From Kiritimatiellota bacterium (GTDB lineage: Bacteria; Verrucomicrobiota; Kiritimatiellia; RFP12; UBA1067), in NCBI GenBank assembly GCA_009778475.1, contig WRJS01000035.1:1-32082 (forward strand): 32,082 nt of DNA, given 5' to 3'. Positions within the stretch are counted from its first letter, which is position 1. Each line of letters starts with the position of its first letter. A program made the position numbers and the translations under genes. Shown one piece after another: positions 1 to 7,187 of this stretch. The notes under the pieces were generated by a model. The model saw only the letters and a program-made list of their open reading frames with translations, was not told where the DNA came from and ran no database searches.

Positions 1-3000
1 CGGAATTTATCGAGCCGCCCCTTCGCGCCCTCGTCCTTCTTGTCCGCGAACACCGACCTCGCGCCGTCCACGGTGAACGTCCCGCCGACCTTGCCGCCCG
101 AGACCGTGCCATAGAAACGGTCACCCTGCATGAACACGTCCAGCCGCTCGCCTTTCGTCGTGTAGGCCGTGAACCGCTCCAACGCGCCTACGGGCTTGCC
201 CGAGAAACTCACCGACGTGGCCTGCACAACGGCCTTTGCGGAGACCGTCCAGTTGGTCGTCACGATGCCCATTTTCTTATCGGCCTTCACCTTCGCCGTC
301 GCCTTCAGCGTCACCGTCCCGCGCACGGTCTTGCTGGCATCGTAGAGGAAGCCGTCATAGGCGGTCGTCTGGACGGGACCGCCCTCCGCGCCGTCCGCAG
401 GGTCGGAGAGGTAGGAGTCTTGCTGCCCGTCGGCTCTCAGGGAACCCTGCGCCGACGCACTGAAGCCGCTGTCGCCCGCGCTGTTGGAGGCCTTGACCCA
501 GTAGTAGTAGGTTGTCCCCGCGACGGCGGTGGTGTCGTTGTAGGGCGACGTGGTCGGTGTCCCAATTTGCGTTGCGCTTGCGCTGTTGTTGGCGGTGTTG
601 CGATAGACCTTGTACGAGGTCGCGCCTGTGGCGGACGACCACGCGACGGTTATCCTGTCCGTGTACGTCGTGCTGGCGGAAACGCCCGTGGGTGCGGGCG
701 GGATTGTGACGGCGACTGTCCGCAGACCTTGTGCCGATGCGCTGAAACCGCTGTCCCCTGCGATGTTGGATGCCTTGACCCAATAGTAGTACGCCGTCCC
801 CGCGACGGCGGTGGTGTCGTTGTAGGGCGACGTGGTCGGGGTTCCGATCTGGGTTGCGCTTGCGCTGTTGTCGGCGGTGTTGCGATAGACCTTGTATGAG
901 GCCGCGCCTGTGGCGGATGACCACGCGACGGTTATCCTGTCCGTGTATGTCGTGCTGGCGGAAACGCCCGTCGGTGCGGGGGGGATTGTGACGGCGACTG
1001 TCCGCAGACCCTGCGCCGACGCGCTGAAACCGCTGTCGCCCGCACTGTTGGAGGCTTTGACCCAGTAGTAGTACGCCGTCCCCGCGACGGCGGTGGTGTC
1101 GTTGTAGGGCGATGCGGTCGGTGTCCCGATTTGGGTTGCGCTTGCGCTGTTGTTGGCGGTGTTGCGATAGACCTTGTACGAGGCCGCGCCCGTGGCGGAT
1201 GACCACGAGACGGTTATCCTGTCCGTGTACGTCGTGCTGGCGGAAACCCCTGTGGGTGCGGGCGGGATTGTGACGGCGACTGTCCGCAGACCTTGCGCCG
1301 ACGCGCTGAAACCGCTGTCGCCCGCGCTGTTGGAGGCTTTGACCCAGTAGTAGTACGTCGTCCCCGCGACAGCGGTGGTGTCGTTGTAGGGCGATGCGGT
1401 CGGTGTCCCGATCTGCGTTGCGCTTGCGCTGTTGTCGGCGGTGTTGCGATAGACCTTGTACGAGGTCGCGCCTGTGGCGGATGACCACGAGACGGTTATC
1501 CTGTCCGTGTACGTCGTGCTGGCGGAAACGCCCGTGGGTGCGGGCGGCGGCGTGGGCATGTATTCATACGCGCCCATGTCCACCGTGCCGTTATAGATGC
1601 GCGGGTTGCCGTCGAGGTCGGAGTCCCCCGGGGCATACGCATTGTATCCTTTGTTGATGCATGGCGAGCCCTCTTGGAGGTGGAAGTCGCCGTTCGCCGC
1701 GTCCGCGAAGAGCGGGTCCGCCGCGATGTTCCCTATCCCGATCGGCAGCGGCGCGGTGCAGGAATAGGTGAACGTGCCGCTGGTGTGGTTCGACGACGTG
1801 CCGCTGGAGACCGTGTTCCCCCACACGATGCAGTTCCTCAGCGTGCCGCCGTTCGCCCCGCCGCCGTCGGAGAAGGCCGAGTTGCCCGTCAGCGTGCAGT
1901 TGTTCAGCCTACCCGAATGCGCCCCGCCGCCGTAGTAACCGGCCGCGTTACCCGACAGCACGCAGTTGTTCAACGTACCGCGATACGCACCAGCACCATA
2001 TTTCGCCGTGTTACCAGCCAACACGCAGTTGGTCAACGTACTGCTGCTCAACGAACGACCATACGTCCCGCCGCCTTGTTCTGTTGCCATGTTATTCTCC
2101 AGTGTGCAATTGTTCAGCGTACAGTCATACGCCCCGCCGCCGTAGGTTGCCGTGTTGCCCGTGAGCGTGCAGTTGCTCAGCGTGCAGTCACAAACCCCGC
2201 CGCCACCGTTGGAGGATGCCGTGTTATTTTCCAGCGTACAATTGTTCATCTCCCGGCAACCATACGCCCCGCCGCCGGAACCCCTTGCCGCCATGTTGCC
2301 CGTCAGCGTGCAGTTGTTCAGCCTACCAAAATACGCCCCGCCGCCGGAACCTTCTGTTGTGTTACCCGACAATACACAGTTCATCAGAATACAGTCATGC
2401 GCCCCGCCGCCGCCAGAACTACTTGCTGTTGTTGTGTTGCCTGTCAGCGTGCAATTGTTCAGGGTGCTTCCATACGCCCCGCCGCCGCCACCATTCCCTG
2501 TACCCGTCGCCGCGTTACCCGTTAGCGTGCAATTGTTCAGCGTACACTCATACACCCCGCCGCCACTGGATGCCGTGTTGCCCGTGAGCATGCAGTTGTT
2601 GAGCGTGCTATAAGCCGCCCCACCGCCTCTGGAAGTGGAAGCCATGTTATTCGTCAACACGCAGTTGTTCAATGTACCGTTATACGCCCCGCCGCCTTCC
2701 CTGGAGACGATATAAGTTGAATTCCCATTCATGAGCGTGAACCCCGAGAGGACGGTGTTGGTGTGCCCCTCTGCGCTTCCCAGCGTCGCGCAACGGCTCA
2801 CATCGCCACCGTCGATGATGGTCACCTCCGCGCCGCCCGTGCTTTCGATGGTGATGGCTTTGTTGGCGGTGCTGATGGGGGAGTAGGTTCCGGGGGCGAC
2901 AAGGAGGATGTCGCCTGCTTTGGCGTTGTCGATTGCCGTCTGGAGCGCGGTGCCGCCGCCGCTGATGTTGACGGTCGCAGCGCGTGTTGCGGTTACAAAG

Positions 3001-3164
3001 AGGGTAAGCGTCAGTAGCGCGACGCTAAGGCGGCTGCCTTTTAAACTACCCCGTCTGCCTCCGGCATCCACCCCTTCAGAGAAGGGGAATTTGGTGCCCC
3101 GTCTTGCTTCGTAATCCACCCCTTCAATGAAAGGGAATTTGGTGCCCGTGTATCCGTTCATCAT
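1..3164 (-). CDS. Secreted right-handed beta-helix (choice-of-anchor Q type) protein with four FN3 repeats, 3' end outside window
   Basis: The frame is open from ATG 3164 to the window edge (about 1054 codons), so the C-terminus is missing. ATG 3164 follows AGAGGA. An odd basic N-terminal stretch made of two GTKFPF-x-EGVD repeats (residues 7-33) precedes a signal-peptide core (about residues 47-62, cleavage near A62/A63). Next comes a header ending in an IDGG/RCATLG stretch. It is followed by about fifteen 22-25 residue repeats of the form GGGAY-x-GTLNNCTLTGN, which resemble the GGA(I) repeats of chlamydial Pmp proteins and fold as a beta-helix. A tail with NCIVWGNT, DPLF, SPCINKG and VDMGAYEY is typical of choice-of-anchor Q proteins. 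Four 94-residue FN3-like units follow, then a beta-rich domain starting YDGFLYDASKTVRGTVTLKA. Known members are surface or secreted proteins. An adhesin or matrix role is inference; no catalytic site is visible. Confidence 0.85.
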   Translation of the reverse strand, partial: MMNGYTGTKFPFIEGVDYEARRGTKFPFSEGVDAGGRRGSLKGSRLSVALLTLTLFVTATRAATVNISGGGTALQTAIDNAKAGDILLVAPGTYSPISTANKAITIESTGGAEVTIIDGGDVSRCATLGSAEGHTNTVLSGFTLMNGNSTYIVSREGGGAYNGTLNNCVLTNNMASTSRGGGAAYSTLNNCMLTGNTASSGGGVYECTLNNCTLTGNAATGTGNGGGGGAYGSTLNNCTLTGNTTTASSSGGGGAHDCILMNCVLSGNTTEGSGGGAYFGRLNNCTLTGNMAARGSGGGAYGCREMNNCTLENNTASSNGGGGVCDCTLSNCTLTGNTATYGGGAYDCTLNNCTLENNMATEQGGGTYGRSLSSSTLTNCVLAGNTAKYGAGAYRGTLNNCVLSGNAAGYYGGGAHSGRLNNCTLTGNSAFSDGGGANGGTLRNCIVWGNTVSSGTSSNHTSGTFTYSCTAPLPIGIGNIAADPLFADAANGDFHLQEGSPCINKGYNAYAPGDSDLDGNPRIYNGTVDMGAYEYMPTPPPAPTGVSASTTYTDRITVSWSSATGATSYKVYRNTADNSASATQIGTPTASPYNDTTAVAGTTYYYWVKASNSAGDSGFSASAQGLRTVAVTIPPAPTGVSASTTYTDRITVSWSSATGAASYKVYRNTANNSASATQIGTPTASPYNDTTAVAGTAYYYWVKASNSAGDSGFSASAQGLRTVAVTIPPAPTGVSASTTYTDRITVAWSSATGAASYKVYRNTADNSASATQIGTPTTSPYNDTTAVAGTAYYYWVKASNIAGDSGFSASAQGLRTVAVTIPPAPTGVSASTTYTDRITVAWSSATGATSYKVYRNTANNSASATQIGTPTTSPYNDTTAVAGTTYYYWVKASNSAGDSGFSASAQGSLRADGQQDSYLSDPADGAEGGPVQTTAYDGFLYDASKTVRGTVTLKATAKVKADKKMGIVTTNWTVSAKAVVQATSVSFSGKPVGALERFTAYTTKGERLDVFMQGDRFYGTVSGGKVGGTFTVDGARSVFADKKDEGAKGRLDKF
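430..1541 (-). repeat. Four tandem 282-bp repeats encoding FN3-like domains
   Basis: The same sequence recurs every 282 bp, with equivalent points at 1501, 1219, 937 and 655. Each unit encodes 94 residues, from PTGVSASTTYTDRITVSWSS through YKVYRNT to TTYYYWVKASNSAGDSGFSA, a standard FN3 pattern. The copies differ at only a few bases, so the array expanded recently or is kept alike by recombination. The last unit diverges near 430-440, where the next domain begins. Confidence 0.9.
3066..3146 (-). repeat. Two copies of a small palindromic repeat read in frame at the start of the beta-helix gene
   Basis: Two copies spaced 48 bp apart encode GTKFPFSEGVD and GTKFPFIEGVD. The first (plus strand 3071-3087) is a perfect hairpin, CCCCTTC-AGA-GAAGGGG. 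The second (about 3119-3135) is imperfect. They lie between the start codon and the signal-peptide core. Confidence 0.7.
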
Positions 3165-3618
3165 TGTGTCCTCTGTTGGCCCGTTCATTTTATAAGGTCG
3201 GCCTCCCATGGGCATGGAAAGACGCACCTCTGATTTTTAACAATGCCCAACCAAGGCACGACCAAATGCCCAACCTCAAACACTGCATATAGTTCAGCGG
3301 CACGCCTAAAAAAAAGGACGTACCCCATACTTTACACTTGAGGTTCAAATACTCTTGCGGGTAAGTGTGTTTCACGTTGACCGCAAGTTTGGTCGTCTTT
3401 GGTTGAATGCTCTGCACAAAAGTACAAAACAAATTTTGCGAAGGAAGTGTGACCTTCGCGGCAAGGTGTCACGGGAACTGCCCGTGACGGTCAAAGAACC
3501 AGTCTCAAAACGACACCCGCCGATTGAGATGGGAAAAAGGTTACCCTTTCCGCCCTCCCATTGCAAGGGGAAAATTTATAATGCATAATTCATAATGCAT
3601 AATGCATAATTGGGAATC

Positions 3619-3647
3619 GCCGGGAGCGCAAGGCTTCCGCCTTGCAA
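3619..3647. repeat. GGAA-loop hairpin repeat, A·T-variant
   Basis: The element reads GCCGGGAGCG followed by CAAGGCTTCCGCCTTG and CAA. On the minus strand it folds as GCAAGGC-GGAA-GCCTTGC, a 7-bp stem with a GNRA-type loop. More copies lie at 22491-22614, 26376-26404 and 26611-26638. An AATTGGGAAT/AATTAGGAAT phrase often adjoins it. Confidence 0.85.
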
Positions 3648-3813
3648 TGAGGAATTAAAAAGAAAGTAATAGGTAATAGGTGATAGGTAATAGGTGAAAG
3701 GTAAAATGTAAAAGGTAAAAGGTAAAAAGTAAAAGGTGAAAGGTATCTGTAAAAAAATCCTTTGTGACCTTTGTGCCTTTGTGTGAGATATTATTTCTCT
3801 GCGCCTTTGTGTG

Positions 3814-3843
3814 CCCCACTCGTCGCACGTCGCGCGAGCGGGG
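3814..3843. repeat. CCCCA...GGGG hairpin repeat, copy 1
   Basis: The stem CCCCACTCG/CGAGCGGGG (one mismatch) encloses a TCGCACGTCGCG loop and is followed by TCCCCTGCCTC. Copy 2 at 17537-17566 keeps the loop and 3' flank but has a different, paired stem sequence. Confidence 0.7.
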
Positions 3844-3933
3844 TCCCCTGCCTCTGCGCGAAAATAATCCTGCCCAAAAATCCTTTGTGCTCTTTGTGCC
3901 TTTGTGTGAGTATATTTATCTATCTGTTTTTAT

Positions 3934-4005
3934 TTAACCACGATGGAATGCGCAATGGACGCTATTTTTGTGCCTATTGCGGAAACCATTGTGACCATTG
4001 TGGTG
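3934..4005. repeat. Terminal-inverted-repeat element, copy 1 (divergent)
   Basis: It begins TTAACCACGATGG and ends ACCATTGTGGTGA, with internal CAATGGACGCTAT and TTGTGCCTATTGCGG. It is the most diverged of three elements; copies 2 and 3 are at 6404-6483 and 7042-7138. It encodes nothing recognisable. Confidence 0.7.
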
Positions 4006-4178
4006 AAAAAATCCTCTATAGCGAAAAAACACCTTCGTCCCCTTTGTCCCTTTCATCCCCTTCGCATGAAGATAAAAAACGAAATAATTTTCTCACACGA
4101 GATGCAAAGGCCAAGCAGGTGTTTTTAGACAGGGAACCCAGAATCTGAAACACTTCATGGCCTCTTGCCTTTTGCTGC

Positions 4179-5855
4179 TCAACGTGCCTGTTCACGGAGG
4201 GCGACAAGCTCCTTCATCACGTTGGCGAGGCTGCCGCTCCATGCGGAGAGGCCGAACGCATCGTGCAGCCGGGTGTAGAGCGCGAAGAGTTTTTCGTAAG
4301 CGGGGATATTCTCGGGGATGGGGGTGTAAACGTGCTCACGGGTGCGCGTGAGCTTCTGCGCCTCCTCCACCGTTTTGAATGCGCCGCCCGCGACTGCGCC
4401 GAACAGCGCCGCGCCGAGGGCGCACGTCTGGTCGGAGGCCGCGACCTTCATGGGCATATTCAGGATGTCGGCGTAAACCTGCATGAGGAAGGGGCTCTTG
4501 ACCGCCAGCCCGCCGCAGGTGATCACCTCATCGACCCTCACGCCGTACTGGCGCACGCGGTCGATGATCATGCGCGCGCCGAAGGCGGTGGCCTCGACGA
4601 GCGCGCGGTAAACCTCGTGCGGCTTGGTGTGGAGCGTCTGCCCGACGAGCAGGCCCGAGAGGCGCACGTCGGTCAGGACGCAGCGGTTGCCGTTGTTCCA
4701 GTCGAGGGCGAGCAGGCCAGTCGCGCCGGGTTTCATCTGCGCGGCCAGCGCGTCGAGCTTGTCGAACATCGCGGGGCCTGTGCCGTAGGCCTCCGGCACG
4801 AGGTTGTTGGTGAACCACAGGAAGATGTCGCCCACCGCGGACTGCCCGGCCTCGATGCCGTAGTAGCCGGGCAGGACGGAGCCGTCCACGATGCCGCACA
4901 CGCCGGGGATGTCGGGGAGGGTCTGCGTGTTCCGCGCCACGAGCAGGTCGCAAGTGCTGGTGCCTAAAATTTTCGCCAGCGTGCCGTCCGCGCACCCCGC
5001 GCCGACCGCGCCCATGTGCGCGTCCAGCGCGCCGACCGCGACGGCGGTGCCTTCGGGCAGGCCCAACCTCTGCGCCCACGCCGCAGAAAGCCCGCCCGCC
5101 TTCACGTCCGCCGTGTGGGCGGTGTCAAAGAGCCTGTCGCGCAAACCCGCCAGCGCGGGGTCGAGCGCGTTCAGGAAATCCTTGTCGGGCAGGCCGCCCC
5201 ACGCGGATGCGAACATGGCCTTATGCCCAGCCGTGCAGACACTGCGTTTGAGCGTCAGCGGATCCGGGTCCCCCGTCAGCAGCGCAGGTATCCAGTCGCA
5301 GAGCTCGACGAAGCTGAACGCGGCCTCGAACACGCGCGGGTCGGTGCGCTTGCAGTGCAGGATTTTCGACCAGAACCATTCCGACGAATACGTGCCGCCG
5401 CATTTGGCGAGATACTGCGGGCGCATCTTCTCCGCCAGCGCGGTGATCTCCGCCGCCTCGGCGTAGGACGAGTGGTCTTTCCACAGCCACGCCATGGCGT
5501 TGAGGTTGCCCTCGAACCCCGGCAGGAGCGCAAGCGGTGTTCCCCCTTTGTTGACGGGCATGGGCGTCGAGCCAGTGGTGTCCACGCCGATGCCGACGAT
5601 TTTCTCGGGCGCGAAATCAGGGTCGGCGGCGACCGCCTTCGCAAGCGCACCGCGCACAATCTCGCCGAGGCCTGCGAGGTAATCGGCGGGGTTCTGCCGC
5701 GCCACGTTCGGGTCGCGCCCGTCCAGCACCACCCCCATCTCGCCCGACGGGTACGCATAGACGCACGTCGCGACCTCCGCGCCCGTCTCCAGGTTCACAA
5801 TCAGCGCGCGGCACGAGTTCGTGCCGTAGTCCAAGCCTAACGCATACGTTGTCAT
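4179..5855 (-). CDS. araB: Ribulokinase (FGGY-family carbohydrate kinase)
   Basis: Phosphorylates ribulose at the expense of ATP in pentose (L-arabinose) catabolism (family knowledge). The 558-residue length matches AraB (about 560). The N-terminal phosphate loop is ALGLDYGTNSCRALIV. Ribulokinase hallmarks are GVDTTGSTPMPV, ILGTSTCDLLV, a PGYYGIEAGQSAVGDIF segment and LDWNNGNR. The C-terminal ATP-binding half has ITCGGLAVKSPFLMQVYADI. I chose the ATG at 5855 because GGGAG lies upstream and homology begins there; an ATG eight codons earlier lacks a ribosome site. The gene stands alone with its own promoter-like sequence and no araA or araD beside it. Other FGGY sugars are possible, but the GTSTCD and GIEAGQSA motifs favour ribulokinase. 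Confidence 0.93.
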   Translation of the reverse strand: MTTYALGLDYGTNSCRALIVNLETGAEVATCVYAYPSGEMGVVLDGRDPNVARQNPADYLAGLGEIVRGALAKAVAADPDFAPEKIVGIGVDTTGSTPMPVNKGGTPLALLPGFEGNLNAMAWLWKDHSSYAEAAEITALAEKMRPQYLAKCGGTYSSEWFWSKILHCKRTDPRVFEAAFSFVELCDWIPALLTGDPDPLTLKRSVCTAGHKAMFASAWGGLPDKDFLNALDPALAGLRDRLFDTAHTADVKAGGLSAAWAQRLGLPEGTAVAVGALDAHMGAVGAGCADGTLAKILGTSTCDLLVARNTQTLPDIPGVCGIVDGSVLPGYYGIEAGQSAVGDIFLWFTNNLVPEAYGTGPAMFDKLDALAAQMKPGATGLLALDWNNGNRCVLTDVRLSGLLVGQTLHTKPHEVYRALVEATAFGARMIIDRVRQYGVRVDEVITCGGLAVKSPFLMQVYADILNMPMKVAASDQTCALGAALFGAVAGGAFKTVEEAQKLTRTREHVYTPIPENIPAYEKLFALYTRLHDAFGLSAWSGSLANVMKELVALREQAR

Positions 5856-5890
5856 GTTTTTTAATCTCCCAGTTCTCATTAGCGTTTCAA

Positions 5891-5919
5891 ATGTTACCCG
5901 TTTTCATCAGCGGCTTCAA
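5891..5919 (-). promoter_or_regulatory. Putative sigma-70 promoter of araB
   Basis: On the minus strand TTGAAG (5914-5919) is separated by 17 nt from TAACAT (5891-5896), about 35 nt before the araB ATG at 5855. The match is moderate. Confidence 0.45.
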
Positions 5920-6568
5920 TTCTAAACCGAGGGGAAATGGCGTTTCCCCACCGTTTTTTCCCTCGCGCAAAGACGCAGAGGAATTTTAGATTGAGAAAAC
6001 CTTATGTGCCCCCAAAGGGGAAATCCCGTAAAATCCTGTTCATCCTGTCAAAAATAAATGTCCCTTTTTTTCTCACACAAAGGCACGAAGGGCACAAAGG
6101 GGATTTTTGAATTTTAACATTGGTTTTCAAATCCTGTTAATCCTGTCAAAAAATCCTGTTAACCCTGTCTAAAATAATCGTCCGTTTAATTTAACCGCAG
6201 ATGACGCAGATTTCACAGATTAAAAAACAATCCTGTAAAATCCTGTTCATCTTGTCAAAAATAATCCTCCGTTTTTTTCTCGCGCAGAGGCGCGGAGGCG
6301 CAGAGTTTTTTTCAAGGGGGGCATATAAAATCTCTGCGTCCCTGCGCGAAAACAATCCTGTCAAATCCTGTTCATCCTGTCTAAAACAAACATCCGTTTA
6401 ATCTAACCACAATAGACACTATAGAAAGCACAATGGACACTATTCTTGTGCCTGTTATGAAACCTATTGTGTCTATCGTGGTAAAAACAATCCTGTGAAA
6501 TCCTGTTCATCCTCTCAAACAATCCTTTCTGACCTTTGTGTGAGATATGAGTTGTCCGTTTTTTCCGG
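5920..6568. other. Non-coding region made of repeated phrases
   Basis: No gene is supported. It contains at least six versions of AATCCTGTTCATCCTGTC and AATCCTGTTAA, phrases such as TTAACCGCAGATGACGCAG (6188-6206), CTCGCGCAAAGACGCAG and CGCAGAGGCGCGGAGGCGC, and an ACAAAGG phrase complementary to those near 3770 and 3890. The related phrase GCGCCCGAAGGGAAATCCTG recurs at 7148-7167. A palindromic element sits at 6404-6483. Confidence 0.7.
6404..6483. repeat. Terminal-inverted-repeat element, copy 2
   Basis: It starts TAACCACAATAGACAC and ends GTGTCTATCGTGGTA. Compared with copy 3, a G to A change in the left arm is matched by C to T in the right arm, so pairing is kept. It lies just downstream of the lipoyl-protein gene. 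Confidence 0.8.
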
Positions 6569-7021
6569 TTACAGGTATGGCGCGAGCACGGTCTCGTCGA
6601 TGATTTCCGCGCCGGTCTCGGCTTGGATTGCGGCGAGGTCGAGACCTTTCTCTTGCGCGAGGCGGCGGGCGCGGGGGGTGGCGCGGACACGCGGGGCGCG
6701 GGGGGCAAGGGAGGGCAGACATTCCTGTCTGCCGGAATCCTCGCGCGCAGGATTGCCTGCGCCACCCTCTCTCTCGACCTCTTCGCCGGGCTCTCCGATC
6801 ACGCCGATCGCCGACCCCGCCAGCACGATGCTTTTCTCTGCGGCGATGACCGCGAGCAATGTCCCCGAGGCGGGGGACTCTAACTCATACGCCGCCTTGT
6901 CGGTGGTCAGGTCGGCGACAATCTCGCCCGCAGCAATCGCGTCGCCGACCTGCTTGCGCCAGCGCGTAATCGTCACGTCAACAAGGTTCGCGTCGAGTTG
7001 CGGTATGATAATCTTGGTCAT
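6569..7021 (-). CDS. Short lipoyl-domain plus E3-binding-domain protein (E2-like, no catalytic domain)
   Basis: 150 residues from ATG 7021, preceded by AAGGAAG. Residues 1-77 form a lipoyl domain: IIIPQLDANLVDVTITRW, then TTDKAAYELESP with K42 in the lipoylation position, then SGTLLAVIA. Residues 112-147 match a peripheral-subunit (E3)-binding domain (RATPRARRLAQEKGLDL). In 2-oxoacid dehydrogenase E2 proteins a catalytic acyltransferase domain of about 230 residues would follow; here a stop codon comes after APYL. The linker (about 78-111) contains two palindromic DNA repeats read in frame. No E1, E2 or E3 gene is adjacent. It may be an accessory swinging arm like protein X, a lipoyl carrier for a complex encoded elsewhere, or a truncated E2. 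The frame is intact and the ending looks natural. Confidence 0.82.
   Translation of the reverse strand: MTKIIIPQLDANLVDVTITRWRKQVGDAIAAGEIVADLTTDKAAYELESPASGTLLAVIAAEKSIVLAGSAIGVIGEPGEEVEREGGAGNPAREDSGRQECLPSLAPRAPRVRATPRARRLAQEKGLDLAAIQAETGAEIIDETVLAPYL
6714..6762 (-). repeat. Two adjacent palindromes inside the lipoyl-protein linker
   Basis: 6714-6733 is a perfect hairpin, GGCAGACA-TTCC-TGTCTGCC. 6745-6762 is a second perfect hairpin, GCGCAGG-ATTG-CCTGCGC. Read in frame they encode GRQECLP (residues 97-103) and GAGNPAR (87-93) of the inter-domain linker. The first shares its TTCC/GGAA loop with the dispersed hairpin family at 3619 and 22491. Confidence 0.8.
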
Positions 7022-7041
7022 AGCAAACTTCCTTTTTTTCT

Positions 7042-7138
7042 TTAACCACAATGGACACTATAGAATTCACAATGGACACTATTTTCAAGGCATTGCCATT
7101 GTGCCTATTGTGAAAACCATTGTGTCCATTGTGGTTAA
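7042..7138. repeat. Terminal-inverted-repeat element, copy 3 (best preserved)
   Basis: 97 bp with perfect 17-bp ends, TTAACCACAATGGACAC and GTGTCCATTGTGGTTAA. Inside are a second CACAATGGACACTAT and its partial complement ATTGTGCCTATTGTG, so almost the whole element can fold back. It separates the Hedgehog-like gene from the lipoyl-protein gene and may serve as a terminator or mobile palindrome. Confidence 0.88.
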
Positions 7139-7187
7139 AAACCATATGCGCCCGAAGGGAAATCCTGTCAAAAAAGCCTTCATTTCT

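Larger units (their letters stand above)
3165..4178. other. Non-coding region rich in short repeats
   Basis: I see no credible gene in this roughly 1 kb stretch; its short open frames run across repeats. It holds ATAATGCAT-like units (3575-3611), a GGTAATAG/GGTAAAAG array (3665-3750), two copies of a CTTTGTGCCTTTGTGTGAG phrase (near 3765-3790 and 3885-3912), and three palindromic repeats listed separately. No intrinsic terminator with a clear T-run was seen after ribulokinase. Confidence 0.7.

Noticed and set aside
355..1488. Minus-strand frame of 377 codons rich in R, Q and H
   Set aside because: Out-of-frame reading of the FN3 repeats; the real frame gives FN3 domains and continues to the beta-helix part.
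3771..4148. Plus-strand frame of 125 codons in the intergenic region
   Set aside because: Built from repeated phrases and a palindromic element; no ribosome site or conserved domain.
6030..6540. CRISPR-like array of AATCCTGTTCATCCTGTC phrases
   Set aside because: Spacing is irregular, copies vary, some adjoin each other without spacers, and no cas genes are present.
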